Shown: positions 1 to 11,099 of the stretch, in pieces
Layout of the letters: each line of letters opens with the position of its first letter
Numbering within the stretch: the stretch's first letter is position 1
From: Excoecaria cochinchinensis
Lineage: Eukaryota; Streptophyta; Magnoliopsida; Malpighiales; Euphorbiaceae
DNA length: 64,000 nucleotides
NCBI GenBank assembly: GCA_947683425.1
Contig: CANTUQ010000106.1
Coordinates: 3,868,001 to 3,932,000, forward strand
Direction: 5' to 3'
Notes under the pieces: model-generated
Databases searched by the model: none
What the model was told of the DNA's origin: nothing
Seen by the model: the letters and a program-made list of their open reading frames with translations, nothing else
Translations under genes and position numbers: made by a program

Positions 1-1372
1 TCCCTTCACAACGCGCACGAAGCGTCCGAGATGCTGAAGAAATCCGCTTCTGTCGCGAACGCGATAGAATCGTATTTCTCCCCTAAATTGCTTTTCAATG
101 CTCTGTTTTCCAAACCAAACATACCCACCTCACTCACACATGCCAAAACTCTTACCTCAGTACTCAATTTCATTCCCAAAATATATTTAAGGTCGTATAA
201 ACATAATTAACACAATAATCATGCAATATCTCAAGATTAACACAATCATGTACAAACCCAGAAATTCATCTACATCACATGCTCATATACTTCAACAACA
301 CATACCTCCAATGCACTCAAAACATCAATCATCAACAAACACTCAATTTTTATTATTTGACTACAATCTTATCATGCTAATTCATTTAAACACTGCAAGC
401 AATAAAAAATGAGCATATAAACAAGTATACAACTAATAGAGCTATTGAACTAGTCAAAGTTCATCATGCATCACTACTCATACATATCTCTATTCAAGCA
501 AAAATTACTCAATCATAAACACATGCAAAATAATTGAAATCACACTCGATCCCAACCTCTAAGTAGCTTGATCACTTCTCTCTAATCGGTTCCAATCTTC
601 TCCTTGCCCTTGTCCAATCTCTTGTTCACAGCTTCAATAAAATCATTCAAAATAACCCATGAATCAATATTTTTCTCACTTTAAATCATATACACAAACC
701 AAGTAGAAGAAGAAGACCAATACTAACAAAATCACACTACTTACCTTCTCAACAACCAAGTCAACCCTCACAACACTCTCTTCAAATCAATCCAAGTGAT
801 CCACTTAAGGAGCAACCAAAAGAGAAGAAAAGGAAAAGGGAATGGAGCACTGCAAAACCCAAGAGAAAAGAAAGAAAAAGAAGAACAAAGGGCCAAAAAC
901 AGAAATTGAAAGGAGAGTAAGAAAGAGAGTGGCCGGTCAAACCTAAAGAAAGCCAACAAATCCTCATAAAAGCCAACCTCTCACATTAATGCCCACCAAA
1001 ACACAATAAATGCCAAACCGCTTCCTTTAATATATCTCAATCCATTTCATTCTCTCTACTAACTCATGCAAAAGCCAGGTGTCACCATTCTAAGCCACCA
1101 TATGTCAATAACCCATCAAATAAATCCAAAAATAACCAACTCAAATAAATTTCACGGGAAGCGTTCTGTCACGCTTGCGACGCTGTCGCGATCGCGACAG
1201 AACCCACACTAAGCTACTTACTTCATCTTCTCAAAACAATCTTCTTCTAACAAAACTTTAGCCTTAATTCAATATGGGAACTCGTTCGAATTTCTTCTCT
1301 CATACACACAAACTCCTAATTTACCAAACAAAAACTCTGCAATTCTACTAGGATCCAAATCGGGTTGTTACA
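1..1372 (-). mobile_element. Partial LTR of an unidentified LTR retrotransposon, cut by the window edge
   Basis: Read on the minus strand the segment starts TGTAACAACCCGATTTGG at 1372, a common style of 5' LTR end in plant gypsy elements, and it abuts the leader of the antisense gene of element A at 1373. No coding frame of note is present. It contains AT-rich stretches, a purine-rich block at 800-940 and two GC-rich spots (about 1-70 and 1157-1205). The partner LTR, internal region and target-site duplication lie outside the window, so the LTR reading rests on the terminal motif and the abrupt junction only. It may be a further insertion into the 3' end of element A. Confidence 0.4.
1183..1200. 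repeat. 18-bp perfect palindrome
   Basis: CTGTCGCGATCGCGACAG reads the same on both strands and is GC-rich inside AT-rich DNA. A similar CTGTCGCGAACGCGATAG sits at about 51-68. Role unknown; it is a dense CG-methylation target inside the presumed LTR. Confidence 0.7.
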
Positions 1373-1508
1373 TATACTTTCTTAGATTTCGTTGTTCTCA
1401 CGAGTGATCATCTTCAGGCGTTTCTTGATCTAGTCTCATTCAGATTTACTTTGTAGCCACTCCCCCGAGATTTTCAGATTTGTACCTTTGCTTTCATCCC
1501 TTGGCAAT

Positions 1509-3338
1509 ATGAGTGCTTCTGATAGTTTTACTAAGAGTGTAAGGGTAGAAGAAGGGCTCACTGCTCAAAGTCCTTCCGATTCTCCCAGTGCTAGCCAGCG
1601 AAGACACGAAGGGAGAAAGGAACCACGAAAACTCCCTAGGATAGGCAGCATAAGTTCCATCCTGGCATCAAGCGATATGAATGCACTGAGGAAAAGACTT
1701 GGTGTTCCTTACGAGTACCAGATGCGTGCTGCCAGTGCCTCCCTAAGGGCTAATGCTAAATTCCCCATCAGAAAGGCCATAATCGTCTATGAAGCAGACT
1801 TTGAAGTCGGAGTGAATCTCCCCTTGATTGCCTTCGAGCTTGAATTTCTTAACTTCTATGACATGACGATTAGTCAGTTGCATCCCAATGCCTGGAACAC
1901 CCTTTTGGCGCTGTAAATATGGTCTGCCGAGCACAATATAGACCTCACTGTCCGACTCTTCTGAGCTACTCACAACATAGGGCTCTGAGCTAATGGGGAA
2001 GATCACAATTATATACAATCCCGTCCTGGGTATGGGGTATTTGCCGGGAACCCCGAGTTTTTAAAGAAATGGAAGGACCGATTCTTTATTTTAAAGAGTG
2101 AGTTGGATTTTCTTTTCTGAACTCATTGGGGTCTATTTGTAAATAGTAACGATAGCCCGCTCCTGCTAAGTGATGAGGAAGAGCGAACCCTAGCTCGGTG
2201 GAGGGAGCTGGCCAAAGAGAAGGTCGATATAAACTTGCAACTCTAGTGCGATATACCTCCTCCCCCACCAAAACGAAGTTCAACAAGAAAGGGTAAACTG
2301 AACTTACTTATACTCCTTGGGTTTTGATCGATTTCTTATTGTTTGCTTTTTTACATCCATGAAGAGGAGCTCCAACCCCAGTGTCGCCGAGCTGATAAGG
2401 GCGAAGAGGAAGAAACTAGGTGGAGGCTCTTCTGCGTCCGGCGGCTACACGGCACCCCTAAATCCAGACTCCCCCACCGTATCTCCAAGCCCAAGCGTCC
2501 CTGCTCGGAGTCCCTTGACGGATCCTCAATCCACAGATAACCGAGCTCCTCCTTCAGATCAGCCTTCCGAGAGCTGTGAACAGGTATATGTCTCCGAACC
2601 ACAGCCATGAACCGAGGAGCTAAAGACTCTATCTAACGGCATGCGCAGGTTCTGGCAGCGGCAGGGGACATCCTGGTCAAAAGATAACCCAGAGTTCAAC
2701 ACCTTCGCTCATCTGATGTCATACGTTCCCTATGAAACCTTGCAGCTATTGCAGCTCAGTGCCGAATAACTAAGCCATGCTATGAAGAGGTACTAGGTGG
2801 AGGTAAGTTGGGAGACTTGGTTCTTTGGTATGTTTGTAGGGTCATTTACTTACCAACTGTGCTTTTAGGGTAGCATGCTGATGGGAGCTACCGTTGGCAA
2901 AATAAATAAACTCATCTCCCTCCGGAATAAGGCAGATCAGGAGGCGACCCGGCTCCGATTCCAACTTGGTAAAGCGAAGGCTAAGATGGAGGCAGCGGAG
3001 AAGCATGCTCTGGAGGCCGAGAAGAAAATGTTCGCCTAAGGATACGAAGTAACCGAGGCCAAAGAAAGTGCTGCAGTAGCCGAACCTCTCTTGACCCGAG
3101 AGAGAGAGAGAAGAGCCGGGTTATTGAGTTGGGCTTGGAAAAAGCACGCCAAGAGCAGGAGGCTACTAATAAAGAGAAAGCCAAGCTGGAACAGAGGTGT
3201 TCGGAGCTCAAGCATCAGGCGATAGATATGGCGGCTAATAAATGTATTGCATTCGGGGGTAAATTGATTCAGTCAGTGAAGGATCGGCATCCGAACATGG
3301 ACTGGTCTTGGTTGGATAAAGTTTATCCTAACGAATGA
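1509..3338 (+). pseudogene. Antisense extra gene of element A (Transposase_28-like domain plus coiled coil), broken
   Basis: This gene lies opposite to gag-pol, between integrase and the lost 3' LTR. The chosen start, ATG at 1509, matches the start of the sister gene in element B. The first part (1509-1916) is Ser/Pro/Arg-rich, then has a stretch ending in QLHPNAWNTLLAL that resembles the 'putative gypsy type transposon' (Transposase_28) family. After stops at 1914 and near 1970-1995, homology continues through FLKKWKGRFF to about 2250. A second exon-like block starts with MKRSSNPSVAELIRAKRKK at 2359. A clean intron follows: donor GAG|GTAAGT at 2803, acceptor TTTTAG at 2868. The last part is Glu/Lys/Ala-rich coiled coil ending at the stop 3336-3338, with a frameshift near 3100. 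Function is unknown; such ORFs are described in Tat elements. Non-functional here. Confidence 0.7.
2803..2868 (+). other. Predicted 66-bp intron of the antisense gene (element A)
   Basis: GTAAGT donor and TTTTAG acceptor, T-rich between. The flanking codons read VE then GSMLMGA. The element B homologue has VE then GSILGGA around its own intron at 31305-31376, so the position is conserved. Confidence 0.65.
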
Positions 3339-3649
3339 AGAGCCGATCTACCGGATTTTGTGCTTGTTCTCAATTGTAATTTTATTCAATATATATGCAA
3401 TTCCGACTTTAGTAATCGTATTGAGTTATTACATTAACTTACTTAAATAATTTCGTATGCCTGGAAAATCAAAAATTGACTGAATGCCTATGGCCATATT
3501 GCCAAGCTTTTTATTAATAATAAGCTATACTTAAATAGCAATTTAGTTGTACTCAGCTTACAAAAATTATAAATGCTCGTGGCGATCCTGCCGAAATAAG
3601 CTTACAAGAAAATAAAAAACGCCGTGGCAAACCTGCCGAGTTGCACTAC
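3339..3649. other. Spacer between antisense gene and integrase of element A
   Basis: 311 bp, AT-rich, between the two converging frames. It includes a repeated theme of GGC-GAT/CC-TGCCGA words (about 3580-3640), also seen in the much longer matching spacer of element B. No gene seen. Confidence 0.5.
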
Positions 3650-4753
3650 TTACTGAAAATAATGCTTCAAATTGGAGTTGTTCCAAGAATGGGGGAGCAA
3701 CTTTCCCGAAAGGTCCTTCAATCTGTAGGCGTTCCCTTTAACCTCATGTACTGTATAAGGAGCTTCCCAATTTAGATTTAGCTTTTCGATCCCAGAGGCT
3801 ATATGGGTTGCAATAACTTTCTTGAGAACGAGTTGTCCAACCCGAAAAGACTGGGATTTAAGGTTCCGATCATGATATGATGACATCCTCTGCTTATATA
3901 TTGCCGATTTTAACTGGGTGGACTCTTTAATTTCCTCCAATCGATCCAGTTGATATAAGAGATTCGCTTCATTTTCCTCAGCATCGTATGATGAAGTTCG
4001 AATGCTTGGAATGCCGATCTCACATGGGATGACTGCTTCCGATCCAAATATCAAAGAGAAAGGAGTGAGGCCGGTCGCTGTTCTTGGGGAAGTGCGGTAT
4101 GCCTAAAGAACATTATTGAGTTCGTCGACCTAAAGACCCTTTGCCTCATCGAGCCATTCTTTTAGACCAGCTAAAATAGTTCAGTTTGTGACTTCAGTCA
4201 TACCGTTTGATTGGGGATGCTAAACCGAGGTGAAACACAATTGAATGTTCAAATCTGCACAATAACTCTTAAAAGAAACACAATCGAACTGTTTACCGTT
4301 ATCGGAGATGATTGCGTGAGGGATTCCAAACCTGGTGACTATGGCCTTCTGCACAAATTTGATGACATTTACCGGAGTAATTGTAGCCAATGGCTCTGCT
4401 TCCATCCATATTGTAAAATGATCCACTGCCACTACTAGAGACTTTCTCTGTCCGGTGGCTAATGGAAAAGGGCCAAGAATATCAATTCCCCACTGAGTAA
4501 ATGGCCATGGGCTATGAATGGGTACTTGCAGGACAGACTTCTTATGCAATATATTGCCGAACCGTTGGAATTTATCACACTTTCGCACAAGTTCCTTGGC
4601 ATCCCTCTCCATCGTGGGCCAATAGTACCCCTGTATCAATGCTTTCCGAGCTATTGCTTGTGCGCCTTCATGCGCGCCACCAATGCCTTTGTGGATTTCT
4701 CGGAGTATATAATCACCCTCTTCGATGCTCAGACATAAAGTCCAGGGATGCAA
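3650..4753 (-). pseudogene. Integrase of element A, degenerate
   Basis: The N-terminal zinc-binding region shows the two His (IHKGIGGAHEG) and CDKFQRF, where the family has CDKCQRF, so the second zinc Cys is replaced by Phe. The catalytic core keeps the first Asp (WGIDILGPFP) and the second (IISDNGKQF); the Glu region follows near 4185-4215. Frame breaks occur near 4055-4220. The C-terminal part ends in the usual Tat-style stretch (NWEAPYTVHEV ... LPHSWNNSNLKHYFQ), stop at about 3650. The enzyme would insert the cDNA copy into the host genome. With the lost zinc ligand and the broken frame it is not expected to work. Confidence 0.85.
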
Positions 4754-4759
4754 GAAGGA

Positions 4760-5362
4760 TCATCTATACAACTTATCATCCAGAATAGCATACTGACTTG
4801 ACCTCCGAACTATTTTTTGAGCCTTAACCTGATCATCTGGGAGAACTTCCGAACTAAGGTACTGATATATCGGTAAACGCCAACCCTTTATCAGCTCATT
4901 CAGCTGAACTTTGTATGTCTCATATGTTGGCACCGTTATGACTGTCCATACCATGTCCGCCGAGGATACTCTATCCTGACAGGAAGCTTGTTTGGCTAAG
5001 GCATCTACGCCTTGGTTCTCTGCCTGAGGTATCTGTTCAATTGACCATGCGCACCCTACTTTTTCTAACTGGGATAACAGTTGGGCGACTAGCTCTTTAT
5101 ACCTAACCATCACGCTCTCCTTAGCCTCAAACTTGCCAAGCAATTAGCTTACAACCAACAGCGAGTCAGAAAAAATGGCCAGAGAATCAGGCTTGACCTC
5201 AAGGGTGAGCTTCAATCCGAAACAGAGGGCCTTATATTCAGCCACATTGTTGGAGACCGGGAATGCTATGTGAGCCATCCCTCTAATGCTTATCCTTCCT
5301 AGTCCAATGAGAACTGCTCTGATACCAGCCCCTCCTGACGAGGAAGCACCATCTACAAACAA
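4760..5362 (-). pseudogene. Second, archaeal-type RNase H domain of element A, degenerate
   Basis: Two fragments (5362-5144 and 5143-4760) are split by a TAG stop at 5144. The first has the pattern MFVDGASSS, ISIRG..., NNVAEYKAL and AIFSDS, giving the acidic residues D, E and D of RNase H in the order seen in the extra RNase H of plant Tat elements. The second holds the C-terminal part (EQIPQAENQGVDALAKQAS) and a linker to integrase. In the family this domain helps remove RNA from the RNA/DNA hybrid in reverse transcription. The equivalent in element B is at 28526-29060. Confidence 0.8.
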
Positions 5363-5999
5363 TTTTCAAGAATGGGTGACTGGCTCGGGCGGTGCAGCAT
5401 ACAACTCGATCACGAAATCTGCCAAAACTTAAGCCTTCATTAACTGGCAAGAATCGTGCCGAACATCCAATTCTCCCAAACGAGCTGCCCATTCTATAAG
5501 CCTTTCGGATGCTTCGGGCCTCTGGAGCACTTTTTTGAGATTAAAATTTGTCCTAACCACCACAGTATGCGCCTGAAAATAGGGCCGAAGTTTGATTGTG
5601 GTGACAACCAATGATAAAGCCAACTACTCCAGAATGGGATAGTTAAGTTCGGCACCCCTTAGCACCTTGCTCGTGTAATAAATGGGGAACTGTTGACTGC
5701 CTTCCTCTCTAACTAATACCGAACTAATGGCTCCGAAAGTAACTGCAAGGTACAAATACAAAACTTCGCCAATCTGTTGCCTACTCAGCAATGGCGGTGT
5801 GCTAAGAAATTGCTTGAGCTCCTCAAAAGGTTGCTGACAATCCGGGGTCCATTCAAACTTCTTCAGGTTTTTGAGCACCCTATAAAAGAGAAGACAACGT
5901 TTAGCCGAACAAGAGATAAACCTCCCCAAGGCTATTACTTTGCCATTGAGTTTCTGTACTTCTCTAATAGACTTCGGGGGTTCCATTTCTAGAATAGCT
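5363..5999 (-). pseudogene. RT thumb and gypsy-type RNase H of element A, degenerate
   Basis: The reading frame resumes immediately beyond the left end of the nested TR-GAG-like element: 5986-5624 reads PPKSIREVQKLNGKVIAL (thumb/connection), then KFEWTPDCQQPFEELK and a degenerate gypsy RNase H (GEVLYLYLAVTFGAISSVLVRE). It continues to 5429 (IKLRPYFQAHTVVVRTN). The first RNase H acidic residue is replaced in the LYLYLAV motif, as is usual for the decayed first RNase H of Tat elements. It belongs with the RT fragment at 17701-18200. Confidence 0.8.
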
Positions 6000-6030
6000 C
6001 GAATTTTGGCCGGATTAGCCTCTATCCCCC

Positions 6031-7202
6031 TGTGACGCGTGCCGAACCACGGTGGGCCCCAAAGACCCGCCTTTAGGGCTTTCGGGAATGAGGTTCATGG
6101 AAACTTGTAAGTCAAATTGTAAGGGCGGCTATTTTGGGCGACAAGGAGATTTCATGGAGTCGCCACCAAATAAAACATTGAAAAAATTCATCTAGTCTCA
6201 GTGAGTCTAAGACAGCACAGTTATATCCATCATAGGCAAGCCGGAGGTGTCTTGGAGGCTCCACCCTAATATTAGGATGGCCCTCCCGGCCTTGCGCTTG
6301 GGCAAGCTAAAGGTGTCTTGGAGGCCCCACCCTAATAGAACATTGGGATGGTCCTCTCACCTCGTGGCACCTAGTACTGTGCAAGTTTTGAGCCTTTTTA
6401 CGAGAAATAAGAGGTGTTTTGGAGGTCCCATCCTAATAAAATATTGAGATGGCCCTCTCGACTCGTTGAGCCCAAAGACTAGAGATGGTTCGGGACTTCT
6501 CATTTATTCATACCTTAGTTAAGTTAAAATCGAATTTTGAATTTAAAATTTCATCCCTTTTCTCATACGTTTTGATGCAATAATTAGAGCGCAAGTTGGT
6601 CATTAAAGGAAAGCAGTAAATGAAAGCATAATTAAAGTAAGGTACATAAAAAATAAATTACAACAAAATTAGGGGCGGAATACAATCCCCATTGTAAAAT
6701 AAATGTAAATCATGCATAAAACGGGATATTTATTAAGGATGAGGACATTGTTCATCGCATGCATAGTTAAAGAAAATAATTTTAAAGTGACAATTTACTT
6801 GGATGGAAAACTAGGACATTGCTCCCAATTTATTAGAAAAAACCAATTTTATTTATAAAAATATTTTTGTGTGATTTTTAATTAAGCGTATATAAAATAA
6901 AGGATTTCATTAATAATTACACGACAAATAAATTAAAATACAAACAAAGAAAAAATGCTAAAAACAATAAAAATGATCAATCTCCGAATCTCCTGTTTCC
7001 CTCGCATGGATGCTCAAATAAGGAAAAATAACGATTAGAGCAAAAAAACACAAAATAAATTAATGTTAGTAAACAAATCAAGAAAATACATAAAACAATA
7101 AATGGTAGATTAGAATAAATAAAATATGCATTGTTGATGACCAATTAATTAAATAACATATTAAAATAAATAGTTGATTAACATGCTAATAAAATTAACA
7201 CA

Positions 7203-7266
<64 letters not shown>

Positions 7267-8432
7267 GAAATGAAGAATAAACAATTAAATAAAATAAAGT
7301 AAAAATAATATTAAAAATTTTAAATCTATATACAAAATCACATAAAATAAATAAAAAACACAATAAATATAAAAATCTACATTATTATTAATCAAATATG
7401 AACAAAATAAATAAAAGAAAAATAAAATTAAAAGATTGAGCCTATAATGTTTACCCTCAGATTTTGAATTTGATGGATGAAAAATATGATTGATTTCCTT
7501 ACTTTGATTCACAAAATAGAAATAAAAATTGTAAAAATTGGAATTTTATTTTAAAAGAAAATTGTTTAAGAAAAATAATAGAAGAAAATAAATTAACTCT
7601 CAAGAACAAAGAATAGATTTTTTTTGTCTTAAGTATGCTTATTGATTAAAATTGTAAAAAAATGGAAGAAAAGAAATTTAATTTCCAAAAAACAAATAAT
7701 TATTTTCTTTGTTTTAAGAAATTATAATTGATAATAAAAAAACAAATCTCAAGAAAAAAGAATGGTTTGTCTTTGTCTCAAGAAATTTTTTTGATTAAAA
7801 ACTGAATTTTTAACCTTAAGAATTTTTATTTGGAGAAGAAAAAAAATGAAAAAAATGTAGAGAGAATTCTTGGAGAAGAAGAAGAAGAAAAATAATGATT
7901 TTTGATGCAAAATGAATTCGCTCTTCTTTCTTTCCCAAATTTTCTATTTAAATGAACAAAAATGAAAAAATTAATTAATTAGGGAAGAAAATAGGATTTT
8001 TAATGAAATTCCCTTAATCTGAGTGTAAAAAAGGAAGAAAAATATTAAAATCCCGAAAAAATGATGAAAAAATCAAGAAAAATGAAGAAAAAATGAAAAA
8101 AGGAGAAAAAACCCTGTTTGCGGCGGATCTAGGCCAACCAACGCCCGTCGGCGCGCCCGACGGGCATCGGTCTCGCATGCAGCGCGCGTTGCGCTGCTGC
8201 TCGTCGACATCCGATTTTCCATTTTTTTTAAATATAACTAAAAAAACACTAAAATTTTTAAACTTCATTTTTTAAAACTAATTTTTAAAATATTTTCATT
8301 ATTTTTTATTTTTTATTCTAAAATGCAAATTTGACAAGGGAATCATCACTTTCAAACTCTTTGCCCGTGAATAGGCACTTTATTAGCATCGAGTAACTCT
8401 GATCTAGGCTGACTCAGGACCTGGTGTCTACA
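6031..8432 (-). repeat. 3' LTR of the TR-GAG-like element
   Basis: 2,402 bp, ends TG...CA. It holds three imperfect copies of about 70 bp containing AGGTGTCTTGGAGG...CCACCCTAAT...GATGGCCCTCTC (6244-6465), an ATA/TAA microsatellite (7206-7265), AT-rich DNA with several AAGAAAA blocks, and a GC-rich island (8115-8215). It serves as the transcript end; as an LTR it would also hold a promoter copy. No coding potential. Confidence 0.88.
7204..7266. repeat. (AAT)n microsatellite in the 3' LTR
   Basis: About 20 units of AAT. The same locus in the other LTR (14609-14691) has about 27 units, so the tract has changed length since insertion. Confidence 0.95.
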
Positions 8433-8455
8433 GTTGCCCCCAGTTTAGGGGAAGC
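8433..8455 (-). other. Polypurine-tract region of the TR-GAG-like element
   Basis: Minus strand CTAAACTGGGGGCAAC directly precedes the 3' LTR start TGTAGACACC. A G-rich run next to the 3' LTR is the expected plus-strand primer site. Confidence 0.55.
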
Positions 8456-8529
8456 TAGTACACTAGTGTTTAGGTGAGCCTAAACTCAAAGAAAAGAAGG
8501 AAAGAGACACATACCTGAGGCAGCTATCT

Positions 8530-9075
8530 TTTCGAACTGGATGATACTGTTGTGGTGGTCGTCACCATGTTATCGGCATGTTATCCTGTGTTGAAGCGGT
8601 AGTGCCATGATCGTGCAAACCCTCTGTGGAGTGGCAGTGTCGTCATCGTGTAAACCCTTTTGAAGTGGTAGTGCTAACCTTCCGTAGAATGGTAGTGTCG
8701 CCATCGTGCTAACCCTTCTGAGTTTGTGAAGTGGTGCTGTCTATGAGCCATTTGGTTGATCGGCTGAGAGGTTTTCGGTTGATCAGCTGAGAGGTTTTCG
8801 GTTGATCGCCCCTTGAGAGGTCTTCAGTTGATCGCCCCCTGAGAGATCTTCAGTTGATCGCCCCCTGAGAGGTCTTCGGATGGTTGCCCCCTGATAGATC
8901 TTCGGTTAATCACCCCCTGAGAGGTCTTTGGATGGTTGCCCCCTGAGAGGTTTTCGGTTGATCACCCCCTGAGAGGTCTTTGGATGGTTGCCCCCTGAGA
9001 GGTCTTCAGTTGATCGCCCCCCAAGAGGTCTTCGGATGGTTGCCCCCTAAGAGGTCTTCGGATGGTGCTTGGATT
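8530..9075. repeat. Two tandem-repeat blocks next to the 3' LTR
   Basis: Block one (8540-8740) has several imperfect units of about 45 bp with GTGGTAGTG and CATCGTG...AACCC. Block two (8750-9070) has about 11 units of 27-30 bp built on TTGATCGCCCCCTGAGAGGT, alternating with GATGGTTGCCCCCTGAGAGG. Open frames here are repeat artefacts. Tandem repeats close to the 3' LTR are common in large plant gypsy elements. Confidence 0.85.
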
Positions 9076-11099
9076 GGTGTTTTGATTGATGTCGTCACTC
9101 GTATTTTGTCGGTGTCCGCATCGAATCTCTCTTTCTGCAAAATTAGGAAACCAAATATGCAGAAAAATAGTGAGCATGCACGTAAAATGCATGAGTCATG
9201 CAGGAATGCAGGATAAGAATTCATTTATGTGGACTTGGAGATGATAGCTAGGCTAGCCGCAATTTGCAATAGGATCGATGCCTTTTGAAGCTGCTTTTGA
9301 ATTTCATGCTTTTGGGATTGCAAGGTTCTCATTGGTACCTGTAGTCATTTTTTAAAGGTAGTGTGCCCTTGTGGATTTTCACACTAGTTTTTCTTAGCGG
9401 AAAATGCGTCATTTGCAGATTTTCACATAACCCTATACCTTATTTTTGTCTATAATGGACCCAACCCAATCCAGCGGTTTTTTTTTTAAGAATAGATTGC
9501 CTGTTTTCAGGTTTTCACCATATCCTTTTGCCTAACTTTTGTTTAGAGAGCCAATTACGGTTTTCATTTTTAACGGATTTTTTTTTTCAGATTGCTGAAG
9601 TTGTTGGCAAAGATCAACATGTACTTATGCTTATGTCATAACTGTATGAGCTTGATTCTTCTCATGATGATGCTGTAAAATTACCTCCGTGGTTGATAGC
9701 AGGATAAGTCGGCTAAAGTACCCTAGTGGTGCAAGTAGCAGAGGGTAGACAGTAACTATGTGCTAGACAACTTTGAGTATGCAAAATGAACTGCTATGAT
9801 CATATCAACATATTATGGCGTAAATGCATATGTTTCAATTTAATTTCATTACACATGATCATTATTTGGCATTAATCTCAAAAATTTAAAACCTCATATA
9901 ATCTCGGGATAGATCTTGAAAGCATCAAACTCCTGTTATCAATCATCCCTCTCGGGTTTCATGATTGAAGATTTTTTCACAGCCCTTAATTTTTGCCCAG
10001 AATGTTTTTTTTTTTCTTTTTCTGGTAGGGCGCCCAATTTTAGTAAGGTTGCCTTTTTTCGATTTTCGACCCGCGAGACATTTATTATTTATTTTTCTCT
10101 TTTTTTTTAGCCTTTGCCATGGAACCTCCTTCAGTCTGTCGGCGTCGATTGAATTTGCTTTCATCTTCGTTAGCTGGGGAGGCTGCTTCTTCTGACAATG
10201 ATTTTTTTTAGTATCAAAGTCTTGTTCTTGGTACTTGTGCAAACGGGCTGAAGTAGTGAGTTTCTTCGCTTGGATCTTGGCCGTGAAAGTTTGTATCTTC
10301 CTTTTGTTGGCTTTGGTGGCTCAATTTCTGAAGTAACCTTTAATGGTTGGGATGGAGTTGTACGTTAGCCTCAAATGGTTCAGGACAAAACTATGGTTTA
10401 GGACAGGACTTTAGGTTTTTTTTTTTTTTTTTTTTTTTACGGTAATGACTTGTCCTTCTAAGTTTGGCTATATGGTTCCATGCTTTACTCATGTTGGTCG
10501 CATATGATTAAAGGTTAGTCTTGATTGGCTTTGGGGTAAACATCTCAAGTGGTTGGGAAGGAAGGAGTCATGAGGTTTGGTTCCAATGAGCTGTATATTT
10601 TTTTGTGAAGGTCCAAGGTTTTATTTGTTTAACTTTTGATGTAGCTCTTTAATGGTCGGAGTTTGATTTTGCTTAGCTTGGATATTGGGGAGATAAAGGA
10701 ATGGCTTTTGAAACTTCGCGTGTCATCATGTTGGCGTGTTGAAGCAGCATTGTCCCCACAATATCCTCGTAAATTGTCAGCATATCATTCCAGGTCCACG
10801 CAAAGGCTCTTTCATTTTTTTCATTTTTTTCTTTTTTTTTTAACTCTAAAAAATTTTCTCTCTTCAAGAGTAATATCAGATACTATCAAGATTTTCTTTG
10901 GATTTTCTAAAATTTTGAGATTAAATGCAGTTGTATTAGTTGAATTAATGTCAAAATGTGTATATCATGATCATGGGAAATGAAATCATTAGAAATATCA
11001 TACAAATAAACAAAAATTGTTCTTCTTATTGAAATAACCGATCATTGCAAATATTGTCATAAAAAAAAATGGTTCTTGGAATAAAAAGCATAATCTTCT
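9076..11099. other. Non-coding internal region of the TR-GAG-like element
   Basis: 2 kb between the tandem repeats and gag, where pol would sit in a complete element. I see no RT, RNase H or integrase motif on either strand. It has poly-T runs (10415-10438) and a lysine/arginine-rich minus frame at 9943-10242 that I do not recognise. Confidence 0.6.

Noticed and set aside
7178..7363. Poly-leucine frame on the minus strand (also 14585-14788)
   Set aside because: It is the translation of the AAT microsatellite in the LTRs.
8750..9070. CRISPR-like spacing of a 27-30 bp repeat
   Set aside because: Units are directly adjacent and imperfect with no unique spacers, and the host is a plant; it is a tandem repeat in a retrotransposon.
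8980..9216. Frames over the CCCCCTGAGAGGT tandem repeats
   Set aside because: Repeat-derived; present in several frames and not conserved.
9943..10242. Lys/Arg-rich minus frame inside the TR-GAG-like element
   Set aside because: No family motif, low-complexity lysine content, and poly-T on the plus strand explains most of it.
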